Under the pieces are notes generated by a model. It made no database searches. It was given only the letters and a program-made list of their open reading frames with translations, and had not been told where the DNA came from. Below, one piece after another: positions 27,372 to 35,670 of a stretch of 64,000 nucleotides of DNA (positions are counted from its first letter, which is position 1; each line of letters opens with the position of its first letter). A program made the position numbers and the translations under genes. The stretch is from assembly GCA_963556065.3 (NCBI GenBank), contig CAUVYH020000017.1, positions 124,001-188,000 of the forward strand, written 5' to 3'. Source of the DNA: JBAXTE01 sp963556065. Lineage in GTDB: Bacteria > Bacteroidota > Bacteroidia > Bacteroidales > WCHB1-69.

Positions 27372-28058
27372 ATGAAAACAACATTATTTTGTACAATATT
27401 TTTGTTCATGGTTATTATTTGCAAAGCGCAAGAAATGGAAGGCAGATATTATGACCATTTAGATTACATGGTTTTTGAAAATGGGCTTGCTGATTTCAGA
27501 ATTCAAAATGATGGTGGTTTAACTATTGACTTATATGGAAAGGGAAAGTTTGAAATTATTGATGATTTTCTGTTGATTCATACAGCTGAATATCAAGGGG
27601 AAAAGTCATCCTATACAAAAAATGAAAAGATGGGCCAATACTCAACAATAATTGTAAGGGATGAGAAAGGAGTCCCGCTGCCGTTTATAAATATTGCTTT
27701 TTTAGATAGTACGAACAAAGTTATTGGTAGAGGAGTAGCCGATACGGCGGGAAAATTTTCAATAATAAATTCACATGGAATTAGCAGATTAAAACTTCAA
27801 TTTGCAGGTTATAGTGGGTTAACTATGGATTTTAAACCAAATTTCGATTATCAAGTGAGATTTGTTGGAGGCCTGGTGATAGAAAACAAGATAGTGGTCT
27901 TTAAAATGAACAACAAAGAGAATGGTAAAATAAAATTAGTCCTTTTAATGATTAATTATATAGACAGCGGTTGCAACTCTAAAACACTAAAAAAGATGTA
28001 TAAGAAAGTGAAAAAACATGTTGGCTCTGAAAGAATATTCATAAAAGAACAGCAGTAA
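27372..28058 (+). CDS. Exported protein of unknown function with a carboxypeptidase-regulatory-like segment
   Basis: A 228-residue protein with a signal peptide (residues 1-19, ending CKAQ). The first half (EMEGRYYDHLDYMVFENGLA, FEIIDDFLLIHTAEYQ) looks like a small beta-rich domain for which I recognise no family. The central part (IIVRDEKGVPLPFINIAF, GRGVADTAGKFSIIN, LKLQFAGYSG) matches the CarboxypepD_reg-like fold common in Bacteroidota exported proteins. A basic C-terminal helix (TLKKMYKKVKKHVGSERIF) ends it. It lies in the accessory segment; its base composition resembles the DUF2971 gene more than the housekeeping genes. Function unknown. Confidence 0.65.
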   Translation: MKTTLFCTIFLFMVIICKAQEMEGRYYDHLDYMVFENGLADFRIQNDGGLTIDLYGKGKFEIIDDFLLIHTAEYQGEKSSYTKNEKMGQYSTIIVRDEKGVPLPFINIAFLDSTNKVIGRGVADTAGKFSIINSHGISRLKLQFAGYSGLTMDFKPNFDYQVRFVGGLVIENKIVVFKMNNKENGKIKLVLLMINYIDSGCNSKTLKKMYKKVKKHVGSERIFIKEQQ

Positions 28059-28205
28059 ACAAAGCCTTGCTTTCAGCGGGGGCGAACTGGGAATTGAAAC
28101 GACAAATAAATTAATAAACATCGTGGTAAGCGACAGGAAAGTGGGACTTAACCCCCATCGAAAAGCAAACCTCGACCGTAGTGGTCATTGTAAAAAGGTA
28201 CCAAT

Positions 28206-28994
28206 ATGAAATATATCTTATTATTAATACTCTTAATTTCAATTAGCTGTAATCAAATAAATCAAAATTCAGAATCCGGCTCAAGACAAAGTGATCGTTT
28301 AAAGTCCGATACTCAAAATTTTGCCATTCCGACAACCGCTTTGCCATTGGAACCGCTAAAAATATTTCCACCCTCATTTGTATTAGACTCTACTTTTATT
28401 GAAGACACTACTTTTAATTTTACTTCAATAGTTTATTTTCTAAAATCAAATAAAGACGATGAATTAAATAAATCCATGAAACAATTTATTCGGCATGAAG
28501 TTGATTTAGAAAAACCCGAAAATAAAACAAGTGATCAAAGTTTAATTGAAGTGTGGGTAACTAAGATGACAACTTCCGGGAATTTAATATCTATTCTCTT
28601 TAGAAAGCAAACTTATACTGAGGGTGCGGCACATTATAATCATGAATTTTTGACATTCGATTATGATATTATGAAGAAGAAAAGAATATTGTTCACGGAT
28701 ATTTTTAAATTTTCGAAGGGTAAAAGCAAACAATCATTCTGTAATGAATTGAACGGTTATCTTAATGGAATGGATGCCTCTGATGGATACAGAGATGGTT
28801 TAACTCCAAAAGAGATAAATAGAGACTTAAATTACGCTGTTTTAGATGGGCGGTTAATAGTGTACCCAAATTATTGTTGTGCAGATGAAAGTAAAACTTT
28901 TACTGTTGATTTGCAATTAATTAAAGATTACATAGACCCAGTACTTGCGAAAGATTATGGTTTAATTTATCCCGACAGAACAACGAACCGCTAA
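28206..28994 (+). CDS. Lipoprotein with DUF4163/DUF3298-like (RsiV-like) domains
   Basis: A 262-residue lipoprotein with lipobox ISISC (Cys15). After a Ser/Asp-rich linker, residues 60-150 resemble DUF4163. Residues 150-255 resemble DUF3298, with the typical GAAHYNHEFLTFDYD then KKKRILFTDIF sequence, also seen in the anti-sigma factor RsiV, where it binds lysozyme. Here there is no membrane-anchored anti-sigma helix, so a regulatory role is not implied. A C-terminal DLQLIKDYIDPVLAKDYG helix is also typical. The 147-base spacer before it (28059-28205) is unusually GC-rich for this segment and has no recognised promoter. Function unknown. Confidence 0.7.
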   Translation: MKYILLLILLISISCNQINQNSESGSRQSDRLKSDTQNFAIPTTALPLEPLKIFPPSFVLDSTFIEDTTFNFTSIVYFLKSNKDDELNKSMKQFIRHEVDLEKPENKTSDQSLIEVWVTKMTTSGNLISILFRKQTYTEGAAHYNHEFLTFDYDIMKKKRILFTDIFKFSKGKSKQSFCNELNGYLNGMDASDGYRDGLTPKEINRDLNYAVLDGRLIVYPNYCCADESKTFTVDLQLIKDYIDPVLAKDYGLIYPDRTTNR

Positions 28995-29450
28995 CACCGG
29001 TTTAGCTGCGTGCTGGCTGACCTTCGGGCTGTAGCCGTTAATAGGCTCGTGTAAAATGAAAAATTTGAATTCACAATTTAATAAAACCGAAGTAAAAGAA
29101 TGGGTAGCAGGGGATAAACGGATGGTTAGCGTGCTGAATCTGTTAAACAAATTATATAGCAGCTTGCGACATAATTATCACTAAGAATGATGGGAAAAAC
29201 ACCTGCATTTGTCGAGAGCGATCCCATTCGGGCGGGACTTGGTCCGTCGGTTCCATGGCAGAACTCTAGTCTCAACGGATAAACTTCGGTAGAAAAATTC
29301 GGGCGAAAAGCCCGAAAAAAATCTCATCTAAAAGTCCTCATTCACAGGAGTGTGAAAGGTTCGACGGGTAGATCTCGGAATTGAGGTCTAAAAACAGGGA
29401 AAAATATTGTTTTTTTTGTTAAAATTGAAGAATAGCAATATTAAAAAAAC
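28995..29450. other. Gene-free spacer before korAB with hairpins
   Basis: No gene is supported. The left part has short inverted repeats (AACCG 28987-28991 with CGGTT 28999-29003; GGCT/AGCC near 29020-29040) reminiscent of palindromic tails behind accessory genes. The right part holds a 7-base perfect hairpin TTCGGGC/GCCCGAA (29298-29304; 29310-29316). On the minus strand that hairpin runs into Ts, but no minus-strand gene precedes it. Confidence 0.45.
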
Positions 29451-29458
29451 TACCTTTG
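29451..29458 (+). promoter_or_regulatory. -7 element of korAB
   Basis: TACCTTTG, an exact TAnnTTTG match, 46 bases before the korA ATG. A TTG about 23 bases upstream could serve as the -33 box. Confidence 0.6.
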
Positions 29459-29504
29459 TCGCGAATTTTTAAATAGCATAAAAAAATCAAAAACAACCTA
29501 TAAT

Positions 29505-31343
29505 ATGGCTACCAAAAAGAAAGAAAACGTTGAAAAAGAAAGCGTTGTAGTAAAATTTGCCGGCGATTCCGGTGATGGAATGCAATTGGTGGGGACATTT
29601 TTTTCTGACACCTCCGCTTTAATGGGAAACGAAGTGGCAACTTTTCCTTATTATCCGGCAGAAATTCGTCCACCTCATAATACGATCGCGGGAGTTTCAG
29701 GATTCCAAGTTAATGCAGGTGCAAATGTTAAAACATCCGGAGATTTAAGTGATATTTTAGTTTGCATGAACCCTGCGTCTTTGGCTGCAAATATTAAAAA
29801 CGCAAAAAAAGGGGCAACGCTAGTCATAGATAACTCGCTTTTTGAAGAAAAGATTTTCGAAAAAGCAGGATTTAAGACGAATCCGTTAACCGATGGAAGT
29901 TTGAGTAACTATAATCTTATTGCTGCAAATTTTTCAGAGATTGTAAAAGAATCGTGTAAAGACTTAGGGCTCGATGTTAAATCTGTCGATCGTACCCGTA
30001 ATTTGCTTGGATTAGGTATCGTTCTTTACCTTTGCGACTATGATATTCTTATTACACTGAAATTGCTGGAAAAGAAATTCAAATCAAAACCACAAATTCT
30101 TGAAGCGAATAAAGCCGTGCTCAAAACTGGATTTTTCTATGCAGAAGCACAAGAACTGCAGATATCAAAAATACACGTTTCAAGTGCCGAAATGGACAAA
30201 GGAAAATATAGAAACATTACCGGAAACATAGCGACGGCTTGGGGCTTGTTAGCTGCTTCCGAACGTTCGGGACGTCCATTGTTTTTGGGTTCTTATCCTA
30301 TCACTCCGGCTACCGAGATTTTGATAGAACTTGCTAAGCACAAGTCATTAGGCGCTAAAGTGTTTCAAGCTGAGGACGAAATTGCAGGAATTTGCTCTGC
30401 CATAGGCGCTTCTTTTGCCGGCTCCATGGCGTGTACATCTACATCGGGTCCCGGGTTATCGCTTAAAACCGAGGCTATCGGTTTGGCGGTTATTACGGAA
30501 TTACCTTTAGTAATTGTTAATGTACAGCGTGGTGGTCCATCGACAGGATTACCCACAAAAACAGAACAATCCGACTTATACATGGCATTATTTGGCCGTA
30601 ATGGCGAAGCTCCATGTATCGTTATCGCAGCCTCATCGCCCGGCGATTGCTTTTATAAAGCTTATGAAACTGCAAAACTGTCAATGGAACACATGACTCC
30701 GGCTATTCTGTTAACTGATGGACAGATGGGCCAAGGCTCGGAATTGTTCCGCATTCCAAAAGTTGCCGATTTACCAAAAATCACACCTCCGATAGCTAAA
30801 GCTAACGACGAAAAATACCAGCCGTATCTTCGCAATCCGGAAACATTGGCTAGACAATGGGCAATTCCCGGAACCGAAGGTTTGCGTCATCGCATTGGCG
30901 GGTTGGAAAAAACCGATGGAAAAGGGGAAGTTTCCACCGATCCGATTAATCACGAATTGATGACCAAATACCGGAACGAAAAAGTTCAACGGGTGGCAAA
31001 CTATATTCCCGAACAGGATATCATGGGCGATGCCCAAGGCGATTTGCTCGTGGTCAGCTGGGGTGGAACCAAAGGCTCGGTTTCATCTGCAGTACGGGCA
31101 ATGCAGGCGGGAGGTAAAAAGGTTAGTCATGCACACTTCAACTATATTATGCCACTGCCTAAGAACACGGAAAATGTATTGGAAGGCTTTAAAAAAATCG
31201 TGGTTTGCGAACTCAATGCAGGCCAATTTGCCAATTATTTACGCATGAAACACCCAAGTCACCAATACTTACAATACAACAAGATGCAAGGGTTGCCATT
31301 TACAATTACAGAATTAGTTGAACATTTCAATAACATTTTATAA
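29505..31343 (+). CDS. korA: 2-oxoglutarate:ferredoxin oxidoreductase, fused gamma-alpha subunit
   Basis: A 612-residue subunit combining the gamma domain (about residues 14-210; VVKFAGDSGDGMQLVGTFFS) and the alpha domain (from about 225; GNIATAWGLLAA, GSYPITPATEILIELAKHK). A C-terminal domain follows (DLLVVSWGGTKGSVSSAVRA). With KorB it performs CoA-dependent oxidative decarboxylation of 2-oxo acids, reducing ferredoxin, and can also run reductively. The fused arrangement and the QAEDEIAGICSAIGASFAGS block are typical of the KorA type. 2-oxoglutarate is the likely substrate, but branched-chain or pyruvate relatives cannot be fully excluded. korB follows after 12 bases. Confidence 0.92.
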   Translation: MATKKKENVEKESVVVKFAGDSGDGMQLVGTFFSDTSALMGNEVATFPYYPAEIRPPHNTIAGVSGFQVNAGANVKTSGDLSDILVCMNPASLAANIKNAKKGATLVIDNSLFEEKIFEKAGFKTNPLTDGSLSNYNLIAANFSEIVKESCKDLGLDVKSVDRTRNLLGLGIVLYLCDYDILITLKLLEKKFKSKPQILEANKAVLKTGFFYAEAQELQISKIHVSSAEMDKGKYRNITGNIATAWGLLAASERSGRPLFLGSYPITPATEILIELAKHKSLGAKVFQAEDEIAGICSAIGASFAGSMACTSTSGPGLSLKTEAIGLAVITELPLVIVNVQRGGPSTGLPTKTEQSDLYMALFGRNGEAPCIVIAASSPGDCFYKAYETAKLSMEHMTPAILLTDGQMGQGSELFRIPKVADLPKITPPIAKANDEKYQPYLRNPETLARQWAIPGTEGLRHRIGGLEKTDGKGEVSTDPINHELMTKYRNEKVQRVANYIPEQDIMGDAQGDLLVVSWGGTKGSVSSAVRAMQAGGKKVSHAHFNYIMPLPKNTENVLEGFKKIVVCELNAGQFANYLRMKHPSHQYLQYNKMQGLPFTITELVEHFNNIL

Positions 31344-31355
31344 GGAGGATTAAAA

Positions 31356-32396
31356 ATGAGTTTCGAAGATAATTTAACCGTAGAACGCTCGAGAGTTCCA
31401 CTATCAAAAGAAGACTTTATCAGCGATCAGATGGTAAAATGGTGTGCCGGTTGCGGCGACCATGCCATTTTATCCTCTATTGGAAATGTATTTCCTAAAA
31501 TTGGATATAAAAAAGAGAATTTCTGTGTAATATCCGGTATCGGATGTTCGTCCCGTTTTCCATACTATGTCAACACGTATGGGTTTCATGGTATTCACGG
31601 TCGGGCATACCCGATTGCCGCCGGCGTTAAAATGGCCAATCCCCATTTAAGCATCTGGATTGCTTCGGGCGACGGTGATTCAATGGCAATTGGGGGAAAT
31701 CATTTTATTCATATCATTCGTAGAAATATTGATGTCAATATCATGGTTTTCAACAACCAGATTTACGGATTAACCAAAGGACAATATTCACCCACAACAC
31801 CGATGGGAAGAATTACTAAAACATCTCCTTACGGAACTATTGAACATCCGTTTAATCCGGGTGAATTGGTTATGGGAGCTCAAGGCACTTTTTTTGCTCG
31901 CGGTGTGGATACCAATCCTAAACTGATGACTGAAATTTTCTTTGAAGCAGCCAAACACGATGGAGCATCGGTTGTTGAAATGCTGGTTAACTGTATGATT
32001 TTTGCCGACGGCACACATAAAGACATAACAGGCAAAGATGTTAGAGACGAACATCAGTTAATTCTGAAAAATGGAGAACACATGATTTTCGGAAAAGACA
32101 AAAATAAAGGAATCATTTTAGGTAAAAACGGTTTAGAAGTGGTCACGATCGGCGAAAACGGAGTAAAAGAGGAAGACATTCTGATTCACGACATGTACTC
32201 GCAGGATCCGGGTATCCATCTGATGCTGGCCAAAATGCAACCGCCTCAATTCCCGATGGCGCTTGGCGTAATCAGAGCCGCAATGTTTCCAACTTACGAT
32301 GACTTGATGGAAGAACAGATTGAAGATGCTAAAAAGACTAGTAAAATAACTTGCGTGGATGACCTGCTGAACAGCGGCGACACTTGGGAAATCTAA
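31356..32396 (+). CDS. korB: 2-oxoglutarate:ferredoxin oxidoreductase, beta subunit
   Basis: A 346-residue subunit carrying thiamine diphosphate and, with KorA, a 4Fe-4S cluster. The N-terminal WCAGCGDHAIL gives two cluster Cys (C30, C33), with a third candidate in GIGCSSRFP (C64) and another in VNCMIF. The TPP signature runs from GDGDSMAIGGNHF (105-117) to the VFNNQIYGLTKGQ block. It is translationally close to korA, with a strong Shine-Dalgarno (AAGGAGG, 31342-31348) that is better than most in this window. A bidirectional terminator follows at 32474. Confidence 0.94.
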   Translation: MSFEDNLTVERSRVPLSKEDFISDQMVKWCAGCGDHAILSSIGNVFPKIGYKKENFCVISGIGCSSRFPYYVNTYGFHGIHGRAYPIAAGVKMANPHLSIWIASGDGDSMAIGGNHFIHIIRRNIDVNIMVFNNQIYGLTKGQYSPTTPMGRITKTSPYGTIEHPFNPGELVMGAQGTFFARGVDTNPKLMTEIFFEAAKHDGASVVEMLVNCMIFADGTHKDITGKDVRDEHQLILKNGEHMIFGKDKNKGIILGKNGLEVVTIGENGVKEEDILIHDMYSQDPGIHLMLAKMQPPQFPMALGVIRAAMFPTYDDLMEEQIEDAKKTSKITCVDDLLNSGDTWEI

Positions 32397-32473
32397 GAGG
32401 AGTGACAGGGTAAATGGTGAAAAGTGCAAGGTGCTGGAACTATAGCCTTATTTAATCCTGAACTGATTATATA

Positions 32474-32505
32474 AGAGAGATTCTGCAAAGAGTCTCTCTC
32501 TTTTT
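32474..32505 (+). terminator. Terminator between korB and the convergent AlkD-like gene
   Basis: Stem AGAGAGATTCT (32474-32484) with AGAGTCTCTCT (32489-32499), one mismatch, loop GCAA, followed by CTTTTT. It can serve both convergent genes. Confidence 0.75.
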
Positions 32506-32510
32506 GTTGA

Positions 32511-33218
32511 TCAGCACCGGCAACTTTTCCGTTTTTTTCCGGCATTTCCGCTGTCAACCACTTTTTGGATATATTCTTTGGCGAGTGGAACTTTACAGGC
32601 TGTACTAGCTAAAGTTACATTAACTTTGCCGATTTTTTCAGAGACTTCAAGAGCTTTGGGAGTCAACGCTTTAATGTACGATCCGATTGAAATCACGAAG
32701 TAGTTCATGGCATATTTTACTCGGTTTTGTGCTTGACCGATGTTTGCGGCCACCCTGTCGAGTAACTCGCTGTACTTTTGAATATCGAGTTCTTCATCGG
32801 GATGCATGCCTGCGTAATACCCCAATGTACCCCAGCCCGCAGCAGCCACTCCTTCCTTCTCGGAAGCGATCCATTGTTGTCCCAGTTTGAACCCATGCGG
32901 GGATTCGCCGGCAACCCACGGAACGGCATATTCGCTCAGATAATACCAGTAGGCCTTGTCCACCCAATCGTTGAGTTGTTCCTCGGTAATCTGTTTCTCA
33001 TCGGCCATTAAAGCGGCCAGATACATTGCATCCGAATTCCCTGTATTGTATAGTTCCAGCGATAATGCATGATTCTTTTTGGTTTTTTTCAATATCTTTT
33101 TCAGGTCTGCAACTTTCACCCCGAAAAACGGCTCTTTGGCACCATGTTTCATCAAGGTGTTTTTGGTTTGCAAATCGCCTATCGTTTCAAGTTCTCTTAA
33201 TATTTCTTGTGCTGTCAT
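32511..33218 (-). CDS. DNA alkylation repair protein, AlkD/HEAT-repeat family
   Basis: A 235-residue all-helical protein of the AlkC/AlkD-type DNA alkylation repair family. The pattern is typical: KEPFFGVKVADLKKILKK near residue 30, LYNTGNSDAMYLAALMAD, YYLSEYAVPWVAG, IASEKEGVAAAGWGTLGYYA, then RVKYAMNYFVISIGSYI. In AlkD, HEAT repeats cradle DNA and excise positively charged alkylated bases without base flipping. The Trp-containing segments fit that, but many relatives are uncharacterised. The C-terminus ends in a short basic, Cys-containing tail (GKKRKSCRC), which is unusual and may bind DNA or metal. It is monocistronic and convergent with korAB. Confidence 0.82.
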   Translation of the reverse strand: MTAQEILRELETIGDLQTKNTLMKHGAKEPFFGVKVADLKKILKKTKKNHALSLELYNTGNSDAMYLAALMADEKQITEEQLNDWVDKAYWYYLSEYAVPWVAGESPHGFKLGQQWIASEKEGVAAAGWGTLGYYAGMHPDEELDIQKYSELLDRVAANIGQAQNRVKYAMNYFVISIGSYIKALTPKALEVSEKIGKVNVTLASTACKVPLAKEYIQKVVDSGNAGKKRKSCRC

Positions 33219-33410
33219 CGTTTATTGTTTTGGTTATCGCCTCAACTTCCGGCTTTGTTACAAAAAAACAGATATGATTTGTTTACAAATATATTCTTTT
33301 TCGCAGTATTTCCAAATATTTTGAACGGATTTCTACCCTCATTCCGTTTCCAGCAACCCGGTTTTCCTGTGTATTCGAGATTCTTGAGCCTCCAATCGTG
33401 AAATATTTTC

Positions 33411-33418
33411 TACTTTTG
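33411..33418 (+). promoter_or_regulatory. -7 element of the M20 amidohydrolase gene
   Basis: TACTTTTG, an exact TAnnTTTG match, 20 bases before the GTG start at 33438; a TTG about 24 bases further upstream could be the -33 box. Confidence 0.5.
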
Positions 33419-33437
33419 TACGACAAAAATAGAACCG

Positions 33438-34553
33438 GTGAAATATATGCAGAACAGAGCCTATTTGCACCAATGTGCAGAAATAAGCGGACATGAAGTG
33501 AAAACCCATGACTTTATCGTAAAAGTGTTACAATCTCTTAATCCTACAAAACTGTATCAACAGGTGGGAGGCTGGGGTGTTATCGCCGAATTTGAGTTCT
33601 CGAAGCAGGGAAAAACCTATTTGTTTCGGGCTGATATCGATGCCGTGGGCTCACAAGCTGGTACGGTAAGCCATTGCTGTGGTCATGACGGACGTACCGC
33701 AATCCTGCTCGATTTTGCCAAACTTTTGCATGAAAATCCACTTTCGAAAGGACGGGTTTTATTGATCTTTCAGCCTTCGGAAGAAAATGGCCAGGGAGCC
33801 CATGCCATACTGGAATCGAGGATTCTGCAAAACTATGCCATCGATTTTGCTTTTGCCTTGCATAATATTCCGGGGTATCCCTTGGGGGCAATTTTATGTA
33901 AGCCTGATAGTTTTACTTGTGCCGTATTATCGTGTGAAATGCAATTTCTAGGGAAAACTGCTCATGCCTCCGAGCCGGAGAAAAGCATTTCGCCTCAAGA
34001 TGCTATCTTCGGTATTGTGGCTGGAATTCAACAATTGCAAAATGCCGACTATTCTTCGGATGGATATTTCCTCGCCACTTTGGTGGAGTTGCATATCGGA
34101 GAAGAAACTTATGGTGTAGCTCCCGGAAACGGCTTGCTCCGCTGGACTTTTCGGGCAAAGACAAATGCAGTATTGCAGGAAAATATCAAGATTATTGAAT
34201 CCCTTTCAAGACAAAGAGTTTCGCAAACCGAAGAACTCACTTTTTCATTCCGATATCTGGAGGCGTTTTATGCCAACGAGAACAATGCTTCTGCGGTGGA
34301 GCTCATCGCTCAAGCGGCCGAACGCTGCGGACTGGATTATTCCGGGTTAAAAGAGGGGCTCCGTTGGGGAGAAGATTTTGGAGTTTTAACACAATCGTTG
34401 CCCGGGGCGATGTTCGGATTGGGTGCAGGAGAAAATTGTCCGCCCCTACACGCTCCCGATTACGATTTTCCGGATGCGTTGATTGAAGTCGGTAGCCGGA
34501 TGTTTTACGAAATTGCAACCAATTTGGAATCTGGATCCCAATCAGGCATCTGA
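33438..34553 (+). CDS. M20 family amidohydrolase/peptidase
   Basis: A 371-residue zinc hydrolase of the M20D amidohydrolase type (relatives cleave N-acyl amino acids, hippurate or IAA conjugates). The catalytic domain shows FRADIDAVGS, SHCCGHDGRTAILLDFAKLL (metal His/Asp), and IFQPSEENGQGAHAI with the catalytic Glu pair. ALHNIPGYPLGAI and the lid domain (FLGKTAHASEPEKSISPQDA) follow, then a final LHAPDYDFPDALI metal His. No signal peptide is seen, so it is probably cytoplasmic. The start assigned is GTG at 33438; an in-frame ATG at 33447 is an equally good alternative. It is a single gene with its own promoter. The substrate is unknown. Confidence 0.85.
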   Translation: MKYMQNRAYLHQCAEISGHEVKTHDFIVKVLQSLNPTKLYQQVGGWGVIAEFEFSKQGKTYLFRADIDAVGSQAGTVSHCCGHDGRTAILLDFAKLLHENPLSKGRVLLIFQPSEENGQGAHAILESRILQNYAIDFAFALHNIPGYPLGAILCKPDSFTCAVLSCEMQFLGKTAHASEPEKSISPQDAIFGIVAGIQQLQNADYSSDGYFLATLVELHIGEETYGVAPGNGLLRWTFRAKTNAVLQENIKIIESLSRQRVSQTEELTFSFRYLEAFYANENNASAVELIAQAAERCGLDYSGLKEGLRWGEDFGVLTQSLPGAMFGLGAGENCPPLHAPDYDFPDALIEVGSRMFYEIATNLESGSQSGI

Positions 34554-34591
34554 TATTACTGGGGTCACCTGCAAAAGTTGGGTCAAAAAAC

Positions 34592-34620
34592 AAAAAAAGC
34601 CATCGGAATAGACAGCTTTT
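34592..34620 (-). terminator. Terminator of tRNA-Cys
   Basis: Ten-base stem with two G-T pairs (34595-34604 with 34611-34620), loop of 6, directly after the tRNA on the minus strand and followed there by Ts. Confidence 0.6.
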
Positions 34621-34624
34621 GTTG

Positions 34625-34695
34625 AGGTTCCGAGCGGATTCGAACCGCTGTAATCGGTTTTGCAGACCGGTGCCTAGCCACTCGGCCACAGAACC
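34625..34695 (-). tRNA. tRNA-Cys (anticodon GCA)
   Basis: A complete 71-base cloverleaf. Acceptor GGTTCTG pairs with CGGAACC, with one G-T pair. The anticodon loop is CTGCAAA with anticodon GCA, and the T arm AGCGG/CCGCT has loop TTCGAAT. The discriminator base is T, as expected for tRNA-Cys; CCA is not encoded. Confidence 0.95.
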
Positions 34696-34738
34696 CTTCT
34701 TGGTGCAAAAGTATAAGTTTTTTTTTATTTCACCAAAT

Positions 34739-34909
34739 TTATTTTTTCGTCGTTGCAATTTGCTTCAAACAATTTTCGCAAACACAATCGAGATATCGCT
34801 CTTTCAGTTCTTTACGAGCAGTTTCACTTAGAGTTATTTTAACACACCAACAATTTTCATCGTGGGAGCATTCAAAAGGTTTCCCGCAAACCGGACATGT
34901 TTTAATCAT
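34739..34909 (-). CDS. Cysteine-rich CWC family mini-protein
   Basis: A 56-residue protein, found by reading the minus strand directly downstream of folB. Its sequence includes MIKTCPVCGKPFECSHDENC, then a WC pair and, near the end, CVCENCLKQI. The paired Cys motifs (CPVC, C-x5-CWC, CVCENC) match the bacterial Cys-rich CWC family, thought to be a small zinc-binding protein of unknown role. The ATG overlaps the folB stop codon (TAATG), which indicates translational coupling. Its length and conserved Cys pattern support a real gene despite its small size. Confidence 0.8.
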   Translation of the reverse strand: MIKTCPVCGKPFECSHDENCWCVKITLSETARKELKERYLDCVCENCLKQIATTKK

Positions 34910-35280
34910 TAATTATGTGTGTTTTTTCGTTCTTTCGACATTTTTACACTTACACATCTTAACTTTCCACCTAGCGGAGGATTCATTTTGGATAGTTTGA
35001 TCTCGATTTTCTCAACTAGAGGATACGCTTTTAAAACAGCATCAAGCATTCTTGCAACCACTGTTTCCAACAATTTAGTAGATATTTCCATTTCTGCTTT
35101 TAAGGTTTGGTAAACGCTCAAGTAGTTTACCGTATCTTCGAGATTATCCGTTAATGCTGCTTTTTCAAAATTGCCCCATAAAACGACATCCACATTAAAC
35201 CACGTTCCAATCACCTGTTCTTCACGAAAACAGCCATGATAAGCATAAAACTCCAATCCTTCAAGAAATATCTGACTCAT
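34909..35280 (-). CDS. folB: Dihydroneopterin aldolase
   Basis: A 123-residue FolB of normal size. In folate synthesis it splits 7,8-dihydroneopterin to 6-hydroxymethyl-dihydropterin and glycolaldehyde. Visible features are LEGLEFYAYHGCFREEQVIG (active-site Glu region), FNVDVVLWGNF, and LEDTVNYLSVYQTLKAEM. STKLLETVVARMLDAVLKAY and the catalytic Lys near EIKLSKMNPPLGG complete the T-fold. No other folate gene is adjacent. The downstream CWC gene overlaps its stop codon by one base. A promoter-like box is at 35290. Confidence 0.92.
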   Translation of the reverse strand: MSQIFLEGLEFYAYHGCFREEQVIGTWFNVDVVLWGNFEKAALTDNLEDTVNYLSVYQTLKAEMEISTKLLETVVARMLDAVLKAYPLVEKIEIKLSKMNPPLGGKLRCVSVKMSKERKNTHN

Positions 35281-35289
35281 TTTTTACTG

Positions 35290-35297
35290 CAAAATTA
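35290..35297 (-). promoter_or_regulatory. -7 element of folB-CWC
   Basis: TAATTTTG on the minus strand, an exact TAnnTTTG match, 10 bases before the folB ATG. The leader would be nearly absent, and no -33 box is at the expected distance. Confidence 0.4.
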
Positions 35298-35340
35298 AGA
35301 CATTATTTTCATTCGCCGGTGTATAAACAACAAAAAATAG

Positions 35341-35670
35341 TTATGGAATTCCCGGAAAATCGTTTACAACTTTTATCTTTAAGTCGGGAAAATTCTCTAC
35401 AAACTGTACTTTTATGTCTGGGAAGTTTTCTACTATTTGCCATTCTCCACATTGGTCTGGAAAGTTTTCCACGAACTTCACCTTTAGATCTGGAAAATTT
35501 TCTACAAATTTTACTTTTATATCCGGGAAGTTGTTTACAAGTTTAATTTTGCCATACATTTTAAACTCTTTGCATTTGCAATCTTTCGTTAATGGAGAAT
35601 CGGCAATAATCGTGAATGATAGCAGAAAGACGGCTAACATTGCAATAAAGAATACTTTTAGGCCTTTCAT
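35341..35670 (-). CDS. Exported FPD-repeat protein
   Basis: A 109-residue protein with a signal peptide (about residues 1-23) and a mature chain made almost entirely of 11-residue repeats of the type KVKFVENFPDL. FPD occurs at residues 48, 59, 70, 83 and 94, with a final variant FPG at 105. The spacings are 11, 11, 13, 11, 11, and the 13 results from an inserted Cys-Gly (QCGEW) after repeat three. Two Cys (31, 33) precede the repeats and one (74) lies in the insert. Each repeat would give a short beta strand and turn. I do not know a described function; the layout recalls small repeat proteins with an insertion at mid-length such as the DUF6150 family (inference). It is monocistronic. Confidence 0.72.
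   Translation of the reverse strand: MKGLKVFFIAMLAVFLLSFTIIADSPLTKDCKCKEFKMYGKIKLVNNFPDIKVKFVENFPDLKVKFVENFPDQCGEWQIVENFPDIKVQFVENFPDLKIKVVNDFPGIP

Noticed and set aside
28987..29050. Integron attC-like site behind the DUF3298 lipoprotein gene
   Set aside because: CTAAC and GTTAATA boxes are present, but the outer arms are not complementary enough and no integrase is in the window. The inner stems are only 4-5 bases.
29298..29316. Hairpin upstream of korA as a terminator or riboswitch
   Set aside because: There is no gene on the minus strand to terminate, and nothing resembling a known riboswitch core. It lies before the korA promoter, so it cannot be in the leader.
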